Source: an uncultured Lachnospiraceae bacterium
Lineage (GTDB): Bacteria; Bacillota; Clostridia; Lachnospirales; Lachnospiraceae
Length of the DNA stretch: 31,811 nucleotides
Assembly (NCBI GenBank): GCA_910588405.1
Contig: CAJUPT010000001.1
Location: 170,136 to 201,946, forward strand
Direction: 5' to 3'
Shown here: piece after piece, positions 24,771 to 31,811 of the stretch
Position numbering within the stretch: the first letter of the stretch is position 1
How the letters are laid out: each line of letters opens with the position of its first letter
Notes under the pieces: model-generated
Seen by the model: the letters and a program-made list of their open reading frames with translations, nothing else
What the model was told of the DNA's origin: nothing
The model's database searches: none
Made by a program: the position numbers and the translations under genes

Positions 24771-25988
24771 TCAATCTCTCCTGAGCGCCTCGATCGGACT
24801 CAGCTTCGCCGCCTTTTTAGCCGGATAAATCCCGAAGAAGATACCTACGCCGCAGGAAAACAGCGTCGCCATCAGGATGGCGGAGGGCTGCACCTGCGGA
24901 TCGAAAGGCAGAATGCTGCAGATCAGGTAGGCGCCGCCCACGCCGATCAGAATCCCGATCAGTCCTCCGAAGGCCGTGATAATGGCCGACTCCGCCAGGA
25001 ACTGGGTCATAATCGACCCGGTTCTGGCTCCCAGTCCCTTTCTGATACCAATCTCCCTGGTCCGCTCCGTCACGGATACCAGCATGATATTCATGACGCC
25101 GATCCCGCCTACCAGCAGGGAAATAGCCGCCACCAGCATAATAAACACGGTCAGCATATCGAGAACGCTGGTGATCTCACTCATCTGGTCCGCGAACTGC
25201 TGTACCAGGAAAGCGCCTTCATTTTTCACCTGATGCCGTGTCTCCAGAAGATTCATGGCATCCTCCGTCACCTGGGAGGAATACCGGTTGCCTTCCGAGA
25301 AGATATAAATATCCTGAAATTCATCAGATTCTATTCCATAATTGGCCAGAGCCGTAATGGGAATTTCCAGATACAAAGGCTGCCCCTCATAGCTGCCGTT
25401 AAAAAACCCTTCCTCCTGATCTTTCCTGATGCCAATGATCTTAAATTCCTTCGTTCCCATGCCCCACAAATCGATTTCTATGGACATACCCACCACATCG
25501 TCGCTGCCGAACAGCTTTCTGGCATCGCTCTGGGTGATCACGCATACCATCCGGTTGGATTCATAATCGGATTCGTTGAAAAACCGGCCCCGGAACACCG
25601 GATTGGGGGAGGAGTATTCCAGATCCGGCATACCGGCCTGCAGGATCACGTCAAATTTCCCTTTAAAGCTTTCTACCTCTGTCCAATAGCTTTCGTAAAC
25701 CGTGGCTCCTTTTACATGGTCCACCTTGGACTTGATAGCCTCCACGTCTTTTTTGGTAATATAGACCGTTCCGGCCTGCCGGTTTGTATTGGAATTCATG
25801 TAGATCTGGCCGTCCCCTAAGCTGTTCAGCTGATCGCTGATCTCTTTTTTGGCGCCGTTTCCGAGGGACATAATCAGAATAACCGACGAGATACCGATAA
25901 TGATGCCCAGCATGGTCAGAAAGGAACGGCCTTTGTTCGTCCTGATATTTTTCAGGGCCATTTTCACATATTCAAAGATCTGAAACAT
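24771..25988 (-). CDS. MacB-like ABC permease
   Basis: 405 aa of the FtsX/MacB permease type, here separate from its ATPase. N-terminal KMALKNIRTNKGRSFLTMLGI leads into the first membrane helix (about 22-44). A periplasmic-type extracytoplasmic domain follows (about 50-270), then three C-terminal helices with the family motif TERTREIGIRKGLGA. MacB-type transporters use a mechanotransmission mechanism to export peptides, lipoproteins or antibiotics. It is the last gene of a three-gene unit, 16 nt after the adaptor stop. Confidence 0.9.
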   Translation of the reverse strand: MFQIFEYVKMALKNIRTNKGRSFLTMLGIIIGISSVILIMSLGNGAKKEISDQLNSLGDGQIYMNSNTNRQAGTVYITKKDVEAIKSKVDHVKGATVYESYWTEVESFKGKFDVILQAGMPDLEYSSPNPVFRGRFFNESDYESNRMVCVITQSDARKLFGSDDVVGMSIEIDLWGMGTKEFKIIGIRKDQEEGFFNGSYEGQPLYLEIPITALANYGIESDEFQDIYIFSEGNRYSSQVTEDAMNLLETRHQVKNEGAFLVQQFADQMSEITSVLDMLTVFIMLVAAISLLVGGIGVMNIMLVSVTERTREIGIRKGLGARTGSIMTQFLAESAIITAFGGLIGILIGVGGAYLICSILPFDPQVQPSAILMATLFSCGVGIFFGIYPAKKAAKLSPIEALRRD

Positions 25989-26004
25989 AGATGCCCCTTC
26001 CTAT

Positions 26005-27921
26005 TTATAGTTCCGCAACTTCCCTCCCAAGCCCCCTGAACCTGGGAGAATTTCCAGCCACTAAAGTGTCTGGAAATCCTCCCGGGGCTTGTACGGTACG
26101 TTGCTGTTTTTCTGATTGAACCCTTGACACTACCTCTGCCCCCAACGAAGTTTCCTGCTGATTTGCTGAAGTTTCCTGAGCACCCTCAGACTGTCCGTCC
26201 TCTGTTTCCGGCGCTTCAGCCGGCTGCCCGTCCATTCCTTCCATCTGTCCGAAGCCAATCGTCTCTGCCTGGCTGCCCTCCACAAGGCCCTGGGGCAGAA
26301 CCGGAATCACCTGGTCGCCTTCTTTTAAGCCTCCGGTTACTTCAATATAATCGTCGGTGGACAGCCCCATGGTAATCAGGCGCACAGCCACAACGCCATT
26401 TTCCAGTACATAACAGAAAGGACCGTCCTTTCCCTCATTCAAAGCCTCCGAGGGGATCAGCAGCACGTCTTCGGCACTGTCCAGAGAAATCAGCGCCTTC
26501 GCCTCCATCCCCAGATAAATATTCTCGTCCGGATTGTCAATATGAATAAACGCGGAAACCACCGGCACATTCTGGCTGTTCATGGTGGCGGTATGGCTGA
26601 TCCGCTCCACCGTTCCCTGATAGGTATTGCCCACGGAAGTTACCACGGCTTTCTGTCCTACCCTTACCTTTTCCAGGTCATTTTTATTGACTGACACTTC
26701 CACGCTCACATTCTGAGCGTTGGAAATCGTAAACATCTCCGTTCCGGCAGAGGCCAGACTGCCCTCCGTCACCTTCACATCGGTGATAATACCGGAAAAT
26801 TCCGCCAGGATTCCTCCCTTCGCCATATCGATCCGTTCTTTTACGGTCATGGCCGACAGCTGGGACAGGTTGTTGCTGATCTGCAGCTTGTTTCTCGTCT
26901 CCCCGCTCATAATGCCGGCTTCTGCGGAATCCCGCTTTCCTTCTGCCTCCGCAAGATCCGATTTCAGCTCGGCCAGCTCAGAGGATGCCTTTTCATAGCG
27001 GCTCTGCAGATCAGCCTGGGCTACTTGTCTGTCTCCGTCCTCGCCCGTGGAAAGCTTGGAAAGCTCCCCGGATATCTCAATCTGGCGGATATTCAGTTTA
27101 GACAGCCTCTCATTCAGCTGATCGATGTCTTTTTCCAGCTCCGCCTTTCTCTGGTTCAGGCTGGCTATATCCGCGGCTGTCTGATTGGCGGAAACACTCT
27201 CCTTCTCACTGAGCTGTCTCTGGATTTCCGTCAGCTCATTCTGCTTTCTTTGCAGATCCAGGCTTTTTTCCGTCTTCTCTTTATCCACCTTCGTGTTCTC
27301 ATCAGTCAGCTCATTCCGTCTGTTATTCATCCAGTTGGCATCATCGGCGGATTTTTTCGTGGCATCCTTGGACAGATTATCCAGGCTGGCCTTTAAAGCG
27401 TCCACCTCAGCCTCCTTCTGATCCACCTGCCGCTGCAAAATAGCCGCACTCTGGGCGTTGGTCTGATATTTGGAAGCATTTTTGCCGCCCTCGGCCATGG
27501 CTTCCCGATAAGAAGCCATCGTGGAGTCAAAATTCAGCTGTGCCTCCTGATATTCCTCCTCCAGGTCGGTCAGCCGGAAAGAAGCCAGCTTCTGCCCGGC
27601 CGTCACATATTCCCCCAGCTTCACGTCACACTTTTCCACCACCGCGCCCACCGGGGAGAAATAGGTCTTCATCTCCTCAGTCTGCATCACGCCGGTGGTA
27701 TCCAAAGTCTCGGCAATGTCTCCCCGCCCCACCGTATAGGTTTCCACCTGAGGCAGCGCCACTTCCTTCGGCATCATGGCTTTCACCGCCACTGTCAGCA
27801 CAACCAGCGCCAGCACCGCCGGAATAATCATCTTCTTATATTTCCTCTTGCCCGTCCTTTCCGGCTTTTCCAGCTTCATTTCGCCCTGGCTCCGCTTTTT
27901 CCAAAACTTTAATTGCTTCAT
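26005..27921 (-). CDS. MacA/HlyD-type membrane fusion protein
   Basis: 638 aa from the ATG at 27921; a GTG at 27930 overlaps the AGGAG itself, so it is rejected. It has a basic N-terminus, one membrane helix (about 31-48), a first lipoyl/barrel-sandwich half (about 60-105), a long coiled coil (about 110-340) rich in Glu/Lys/Gln, then the second lipoyl half, a beta-barrel (IDNPDENIYLGMEA) and a membrane-proximal domain (GLKEGDQVIPVLP). The Gln/Glu-rich tail of about 75 residues beyond that is an extra and looks disordered. In Gram-positives such adaptors pair with MacB-type permeases. ATPase, adaptor and permease are collinear. Confidence 0.9.
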   Translation of the reverse strand: MKQLKFWKKRSQGEMKLEKPERTGKRKYKKMIIPAVLALVVLTVAVKAMMPKEVALPQVETYTVGRGDIAETLDTTGVMQTEEMKTYFSPVGAVVEKCDVKLGEYVTAGQKLASFRLTDLEEEYQEAQLNFDSTMASYREAMAEGGKNASKYQTNAQSAAILQRQVDQKEAEVDALKASLDNLSKDATKKSADDANWMNNRRNELTDENTKVDKEKTEKSLDLQRKQNELTEIQRQLSEKESVSANQTAADIASLNQRKAELEKDIDQLNERLSKLNIRQIEISGELSKLSTGEDGDRQVAQADLQSRYEKASSELAELKSDLAEAEGKRDSAEAGIMSGETRNKLQISNNLSQLSAMTVKERIDMAKGGILAEFSGIITDVKVTEGSLASAGTEMFTISNAQNVSVEVSVNKNDLEKVRVGQKAVVTSVGNTYQGTVERISHTATMNSQNVPVVSAFIHIDNPDENIYLGMEAKALISLDSAEDVLLIPSEALNEGKDGPFCYVLENGVVAVRLITMGLSTDDYIEVTGGLKEGDQVIPVLPQGLVEGSQAETIGFGQMEGMDGQPAEAPETEDGQSEGAQETSANQQETSLGAEVVSRVQSEKQQRTVQAPGGFPDTLVAGNSPRFRGLGREVAEL

Positions 27922-27951
27922 TTCGTCCACTCCTGGTTATGTAATGATTTA

Positions 27952-28653
27952 TTATGAAAGTCTGGTGTCCGATTCCACCTTGCCGTCGCTGATCCGTATG
28001 ACCCGTTTCGCCTGCGCCGCAATTTCATTGTCGTGGGTAATCAGGATCACCGTTCTCCCCCCGGCATTCAGATCTTTTAAAATCTGCAGGATTTCTTTTG
28101 TGGCGCCGGTATCCAGATTTCCCGTGGGCTCGTCGGCCAGGATCACCGGAGGCGCCGCCGCGATGGCTCTGGCGATGGCCACACGCTGCTGCTGGCCGCC
28201 GGACATCTGAGAGGGCCGGTGGTCCAGCCGGTGAGAAAGCCCCACCTGAGTCAGCGCCGCCACCGCCAGCTCCCTTTGCTCCCGTTTGCTGACGCCTCTG
28301 TAAAAAAGGGGCACCTCCACGTTTTCTATGGCATTCAGTCCCGGAATCAGGTTAAAGCCCTGAAAGATAAAACCGATCTCCTTATTCCTGATATCCGAAA
28401 GCTGATTGTCCGTCAATGTAGCCACATTCACCCCATTCAGCGCATAGGTGCCGCTGGTCGGCACATCCAGACAGCCCAGCATATTCATCAGCGTGGATTT
28501 CCCGGAACCGGACTGGCCGATAATGGCCACCAGCTCCCCCCGCCCGATTTCCAGGCTCACATGGTTCAGCGCCCACACCTCATTCTCGCCGGGATTGTAC
28601 ACCTTGCACATGTCTTTGATACTGATCAGAGGGATTTCATTTTCCAAACACAT
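27952..28653 (-). CDS. MacB-type ABC transporter ATPase
   Basis: 233 aa. Walker A GQSGSGKST (46-54), Q-loop IFQGFN, signature MSGGQQQR (150-157), Walker B ILADEPTGNLD (from 171) and the H-loop THD. The annotated ATG (28653) directly abuts GAGGTGA, which is too close. The TTG two codons later (28647) is better spaced, so the true protein may begin LENEIPL. It is first gene of the ATPase-adaptor-permease unit; the adaptor starts 30 nt after its stop. Confidence 0.92.
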   Translation of the reverse strand: MCLENEIPLISIKDMCKVYNPGENEVWALNHVSLEIGRGELVAIIGQSGSGKSTLMNMLGCLDVPTSGTYALNGVNVATLTDNQLSDIRNKEIGFIFQGFNLIPGLNAIENVEVPLFYRGVSKREQRELAVAALTQVGLSHRLDHRPSQMSGGQQQRVAIARAIAAAPPVILADEPTGNLDTGATKEILQILKDLNAGGRTVILITHDNEIAAQAKRVIRISDGKVESDTRLS

Positions 28654-28738
28654 TCACCTCATTTCTAAACAGCTCCGTCTTCTGCCTGCGCCGCGCCCGC
28701 ACCGTCGATACGGGCCGGACAGTGCGATAAGCTTGTTT

Positions 28739-28822
28739 ATTATATGTAAGGATTCTTATGGGCTTTCGTGGAATATTTGATAAATATCCTTAAAAATTCT
28801 TTTGATTTTCTTAAATGTCCTT
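28739..28822 (-). promoter_or_regulatory. Regulatory region of the MacAB-like operon
   Basis: On the minus strand a perfect TATAAT (28744-28739) has no recognisable -35 at 17 nt, which suggests an activator-dependent promoter. Just upstream two direct repeats, TAAATATCCTT (28781-28791) and TAAATGTCCTT (28812-28822) on the plus strand, are 31 bp apart, about three helical turns, and could bind the activator. Confidence 0.45.
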
Positions 28823-28871
28823 GAATTTCCATATTCGCCGGTGCTGTCATCCCTGTGCCCATTCCCTTCCT

Positions 28872-28907
28872 TTCTGTTTGTGAATTTTTAGAAAACAGAA
28901 TTTTTTT
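28872..28907 (+). terminator. Terminator-like hairpin upstream of the tRNA promoter
   Basis: TTCTGTTT (28872-28879) pairs with AAACAGAA (28893-28900), followed by seven T residues. No plus-strand gene ends nearby, so it may block antisense transcription entering the tRNA unit, or be fortuitous. Confidence 0.4.
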
Positions 28908-28937
28908 CTTTTTCTTTCATTTTTTTCATAAAAATCG

Positions 28938-28966
28938 TTGACACGAAAGATAGATTGTGGTAGAAT
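28938..28966 (+). promoter_or_regulatory. tRNA-Thr promoter
   Basis: TTGACA (28938-28943), 17-nt spacer, TAGAAT (28961-28966). The start near 28973 gives a 5' leader of about 37 nt before the mature tRNA. Confidence 0.85.
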
Positions 28967-29009
28967 TCATATTCGTGAGTGGTAAGTAACAGATCGCGCA
29001 CAGCAATAA

Positions 29010-29082
<73 letters not shown>

Positions 29083-29096
29083 CTGATAAGAGTAAA

Positions 29097-29139
29097 AAAT
29101 AAAGACTTTTCGAGGTATAACCTCGGGAAGTCTTTATTT
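29097..29139 (+). terminator. Terminator after tRNA-Thr
   Basis: Very long stem AAATAAAGACTT (29097-29108) with AAGTCTTTATTT (29128-29139), extended inward by CGAGGT/ACCTCG. The A- and T-rich ends would make it work in both directions. Confidence 0.85.
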
Positions 29140-29196
29140 CGTTACAGGACAAATTCCGTTGAAATTCCGGCATAAAATCATTTGACATATCCTCTC

Positions 29197-29225
29197 TTGC
29201 CATCTCAACCAGGCAATGCTATAAT
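29197..29225 (+). promoter_or_regulatory. Promoter of the GHKL/LytTR operon
   Basis: TTGCCA (29197-29202), 17-nt spacer, TATAAT (29220-29225) preceded by TGC (extended -10). The start is near 29232, about 40 nt before the ATG. A direct repeat AAATTCCG (29151-29158, 29162-29169; 11-bp period) lies upstream. Confidence 0.75.
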
Positions 29226-29270
29226 AATCGCGTCAAAAATCAAAACACACAAAAAGAGACTGATAACACA

Positions 29271-30590
29271 ATGCCTTTATTAAACTACCTTTTAACCGGA
29301 TTTCTGGACACTCTGACAGGTCATCTTGTGCTGGTGATCTACCTGCTGGCGGTGACAGACGAACGGGCGGTGGCAAGGCGGCTGAAAAAACTGCCGCCGC
29401 TGCTTTTATCTCCCCTCATTGCCGTCCTGCTTTCTGCCGGACTGTACGCTGTCCCGGAATTAATTATGTTTCAATATTATATCCTCTCTCTCGCCATTCT
29501 TGCCATGTGTACCTTATGGGCGCGGTGGGCATGGCGGTTTGGATTCTGGCAGGCCTTCGCCGCCACCTGTATGGCGGCTATTTTTCAGGTGGCAGAATCC
29601 ACGCTGTCCAGGACACTGAACGAAAATTTCCCCTTCGCGGCGGCATTGGCGATCTATTTAAGCATCGGCATAGCCATCGCCCTGCTGCTGTACAGGCTGC
29701 GGTTCGGAAAGTGGTTTCGTCTGCTCTTGGACAACGAACCCTCGCCCTGGCGGACAGCCATCCTGATTTTCATGCTGATGGCTGTTATAGAGATGTTTTT
29801 TCGGTTACTGTACGGCATAAAGTCCCAGTTCCTGGTGTTCTACTATCTGTTGGTTATAGTGATGGTAGCACTGATCGCCGCACTGATGATCTACCTGGCA
29901 CAGCGGTTTGACGCCCTTAGGAAAATACAGGCACAGCAGGACATGATTGCCCAGCAGCGACTCTACGAACAGGATCTGGAGATGATCCGCCGCGAGGTCC
30001 GCGCATTCCGCCATGACTATAAAAACCTTCTGGCAGGCCTATCCGAACAGGCGGCTGCCGGAGAACTGGAGCAGCTGCGCCATACCCTGGCCGAACTGGA
30101 CGCCGGATTTGACCTGCGGCTCGGAAGGAAAATCCATGCATCCGCGCAAATCGGGAACCTGCGGATTCCGGAAGTCAGGAGTCTCCTTTTAAGCAAACTC
30201 ACCGTTATGGGCAAAGAAGGCGTAGAGTGCCGTCTGGAAGTGCTTTACCCTGTAACGACGGTGGGTATGGACATATGGGATTTCGTCCGCTGCCTGGGCA
30301 TTCTGACAGACAACGCGACGGAGGCCGCAGCGGATACGGAACAGCCCTGGGTAGAAATCCTTTTGCTGGCGCAGGATAAACAGGTGTTGTTTCGGATATC
30401 CAACTCCTACGTAAATATCATCGAACCGGAAAACATGTGGAGCGACGGCTGGTCCACCAAGGGCGCGGGCCGGGGACTGGGCCTGTCCGGCTATCAGCGC
30501 ATTCTGGAGAACTATCCCAACGCCTCTCCCTGCACCAGCTGGGAAAACGGCGTCTTTGTCCAGGAATTGACAGTGGAGGGCAGACTATGA
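29271..30590 (+). CDS. AgrC-like GHKL sensor histidine kinase
   Basis: 439 aa. About six N-terminal membrane helices (residues 1-210) are followed by a coiled linker, a phospho-acceptor histidine H248 in FRHDYKN, the N-box LTDNATEAA, and a C-terminal G-box GAGRGLGLSGY. This is the layout of AgrC/ComD-like kinases that sense peptide signals through a polytopic sensor. The binding site is weak (GAG about 13 nt before the ATG). The LytTR regulator start overlaps its stop (ATGA). No AgrB or AgrD-type gene is present in the window, so the signal is unknown. Confidence 0.88.
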   Translation: MPLLNYLLTGFLDTLTGHLVLVIYLLAVTDERAVARRLKKLPPLLLSPLIAVLLSAGLYAVPELIMFQYYILSLAILAMCTLWARWAWRFGFWQAFAATCMAAIFQVAESTLSRTLNENFPFAAALAIYLSIGIAIALLLYRLRFGKWFRLLLDNEPSPWRTAILIFMLMAVIEMFFRLLYGIKSQFLVFYYLLVIVMVALIAALMIYLAQRFDALRKIQAQQDMIAQQRLYEQDLEMIRREVRAFRHDYKNLLAGLSEQAAAGELEQLRHTLAELDAGFDLRLGRKIHASAQIGNLRIPEVRSLLLSKLTVMGKEGVECRLEVLYPVTTVGMDIWDFVRCLGILTDNATEAAADTEQPWVEILLLAQDKQVLFRISNSYVNIIEPENMWSDGWSTKGAGRGLGLSGYQRILENYPNASPCTSWENGVFVQELTVEGRL

Positions 30591-31324
30591 TCGGAATCTA
30601 TCTCTGCGACGACGAGGAGACAATCCGCCGCCAGATTAATACCGCCTTGGAACGGAAAATTCTGATAGAAAACTACGATATGAAAGTCCTGTGCAGCGCT
30701 GCCGGCGCCCAGGAGCTTTTGGATGCCATAGAAGACGGGAAACAAGGCGTCTACTTTCTGGATGTGGAGCTGAAAGACGGGGAATGGGACGGTTTTTTGC
30801 TGGGGCAAGAGCTTCGGCGGCGAGACCCCCACGGCACCTTGGTTTACATCACCGGCCATAAAGACCTGGCCTGGCGCACATTCCAGTATCATCTGGAAGC
30901 CTTTGACTACATTGTAAAAGAGCCGGAACAGATCGGCCGGACGGCGGCACGGTGTCTGGAAGAAATCCACACACGGCTGCTGGCCAGGCGTCAGTCCCCC
31001 GGAGAGATGTTTACTCTGCGGACGGGAGAAATGGCGCGCCATATCCCCTTGCAGGATATCCTCTTTTTTGAAACCGCCTCCGCATCTCACCACATTTTTC
31101 TTCATACCTCCGGCAGCCGGATGGATTTTTTAGGCAGCCTTAATGAACTGGAAACACAGCTGGGAGACCGGTTTATCCGCACTCACCGGGCCTATCTGGT
31201 GGCGGCGGATAAGATTGAAGCGGTAGACTGGAAACAGAATAAGCTGTGGGCCGGCGGCCATGAATGTCTGCTTTCCCGCGCCGGAAAAGCAAAACTGCGC
31301 AGAATAATGGGAGGAGACCGATGA
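30587..31324 (+). CDS. LytTR-family response regulator (AgrA-like)
   Basis: 245 aa. The start at 30587 is chosen because ATGA overlaps the kinase stop and GGAGGG lies just upstream; the longer frame reads back through the kinase. The receiver domain has D8/D9 (CDDEE), phospho-acceptor D59 (VYFLDVEL) and K111. The LytTR DNA-binding domain occupies about 138-240 (FFETASASHHIFLHT, GDRFIRTHRAYLVAADKI). LytTR proteins bind pairs of short direct repeats about 21 bp apart, and such a pair lies at 31399-31430 downstream of this gene. Confidence 0.9.
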   Translation: MIGIYLCDDEETIRRQINTALERKILIENYDMKVLCSAAGAQELLDAIEDGKQGVYFLDVELKDGEWDGFLLGQELRRRDPHGTLVYITGHKDLAWRTFQYHLEAFDYIVKEPEQIGRTAARCLEEIHTRLLARRQSPGEMFTLRTGEMARHIPLQDILFFETASASHHIFLHTSGSRMDFLGSLNELETQLGDRFIRTHRAYLVAADKIEAVDWKQNKLWAGGHECLLSRAGKAKLRRIMGGDR

Positions 31325-31340
31325 GGGTTCCTCCTTTTTT
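31310..31340 (+). terminator. Terminator at the end of the LytTR gene
   Basis: GGAGGA (31310-31315) pairs with TCCTCC (31329-31334), then TTTTTT. The stem is short and its left arm lies inside the coding region. It would separate the kinase/regulator message from the next gene. Confidence 0.55.
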
Positions 31341-31398
31341 GTTTCGTGTACTCCCGACGTTTCACAACGTTTGATTTTGTGCGGCTCCCAGATTACAT

Positions 31399-31430
31399 TT
31401 CAGGAAATTTTGCTGTTTATTCAGGAAATT
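31399..31430 (+). promoter_or_regulatory. Candidate LytTR binding site (direct repeat, 21-bp period)
   Basis: TTCAGGAAATT occurs twice, at 31399-31409 and 31420-31430, exactly 21 bp apart. This is the geometry used by LytTR regulators such as AgrA. The core TCAGGAAAT matches most positions of the AgrA half-site consensus as I remember it. The second copy runs into the -35 of the promoter at 31429-31457. Confidence 0.6.
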
Positions 31431-31457
31431 GGAACCACAAAAAACACCTGATATGGT
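31429..31457 (+). promoter_or_regulatory. Weak promoter of the DUF6440 gene
   Basis: TTGGAA (31429-31434), 17-nt spacer, TATGGT (31452-31457). Both hexamers are off consensus, as expected for an activated promoter. A small dyad, GAATGC/GCATTC (31501-31506, 31514-31519), lies in the leader. Confidence 0.45.
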
Positions 31458-31571
31458 ATGTTTTCAGTGACAGTCAACAGAATGATAAAAGGTATCTGAT
31501 GAATGCTTTGACGGCATTCAGCGTATGCCTGCAGCAACAAAAGACAGCATGACAGACGAGGAGGTGAGCAT

Positions 31572-31754
31572 ATGGCGAAGAAAGAACGTTTTGTGGAAGT
31601 CTACTCTCAGGGCGTTATGAATGTGGCAAAGATCATCGTTGACAGGGAAACCGGCGTAAATTACCTGCTGGCCTCCCACGATCTGAGAGTGGGCACCGGA
31701 CTGACCGTACTGGTGGATCAGGATGGCAAGCCTGTTGTAACCCCGGTGGATTAG
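31572..31754 (+). CDS. DUF6440 family small protein
   Basis: 60 aa with GAGGAGGTGA upstream of the ATG. The family pattern is complete: RFVEVYSQG, then IIVDRETGVNYL, then GLTVLVDQDGKPV. It is soluble and beta-rich, with no signal or membrane segment. Function is unknown. Its promoter region carries the candidate LytTR site, so it may be a target of the preceding regulator. Confidence 0.85.
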   Translation: MAKKERFVEVYSQGVMNVAKIIVDRETGVNYLLASHDLRVGTGLTVLVDQDGKPVVTPVD

Positions 31755-31811
31755 AAAGACCTGCCAACCTGCCTTTCATCCGAATCATGTATAATTGCGT
31801 TGTAAATCGCG
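31755..31811. other. Window end, possible promoter of the next gene
   Basis: A TATAAT lies at 31790-31795 but no clear -35 is spaced for it, and the downstream gene is outside the window. Confidence 0.25.

Noticed and set aside
29182..29187. TTGACA as the -35 for the GHKL operon
   Set aside because: It is 32 nt from TATAAT. TTGCCA at 29197 has the correct 17-nt spacer.
31346..31552. 68-aa plus-strand frame after the LytTR gene
   Set aside because: No ribosome binding site, it spans the direct repeat and promoter, and its sequence is not protein-like or familiar.

Overview
The window reads as a chromosomal segment of an anaerobic gut-type Firmicute, most likely Lachnospiraceae/Clostridia. 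The basis is moderate GC, AGGAGG-type ribosome binding sites, Bce-type and MacAB-type transporters, a GHKL/LytTR two-component pair, a DUF6440 protein, and a dockerin-bearing M60 metallopeptidase. The genus cannot be fixed from sequence alone.

Layout. (1) 1-5039, plus strand: two YdiB-like quinate/shikimate dehydrogenases with an MFS carrier and a second polytopic permease, probably for uptake and interconversion of quinate/shikimate-type cyclitols. (2) 5040-6320: a hairpin-rich repeat, an AT-rich DUF3800 gene with its own promoter, and a compact transcription unit with a near-consensus promoter, about 110 nt and an intrinsic terminator, read here as a small non-coding RNA. (3) 6576-13575, minus strand: a 1775-aa secreted M60 peptidase with an N-terminal dockerin, followed by a membrane-anchored surface protein with a cohesin-like N-terminal domain, a Gly/Ser/Gln linker and a FIVAR-like module. 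Together they look like a host-glycoprotein-degrading surface complex. (4) 13611-14933, minus: an MFS exporter with a seven-residue tandem repeat in a cytoplasmic loop. (5) 15386-19895: a Bce-type module. The response regulator and kinase are on plus; the ABC ATPase and FtsX-like permease are on minus, with kinase and permease overlapping tail to tail. (6) 20390-20959: an unrecognised 189-aa protein. (7) 21306-24769, plus: type I 3-dehydroquinate dehydratase, malic enzyme and class II fumarase, functionally related to block 1. (8) 24771-28653, minus: a MacAB-like ABC exporter (ATPase, adaptor, permease). (9) 28938-29139: tRNA-Thr(GGT) with promoter and terminator. (10) 29271-31754, plus: a GHKL kinase, a LytTR regulator and a DUF6440 protein. 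An 11-bp direct repeat at 21-bp period lies in front of the DUF6440 gene and is a candidate LytTR binding site.

How the genes may work together: blocks 1 and 7 suggest anaerobic use of plant-derived quinate/shikimate, with the dehydrogenases and AroD interconverting quinate, 3-dehydroquinate, 3-dehydroshikimate and shikimate, next to C4-dicarboxylate enzymes. Blocks 3, 5 and 8 concern the cell surface and antimicrobial defence. The least explained items are the DUF3800/small-RNA pair, the in-frame tandem repeats clustered between 13.0 and 15.9 kb, and the LytTR-DUF6440 regulatory link.
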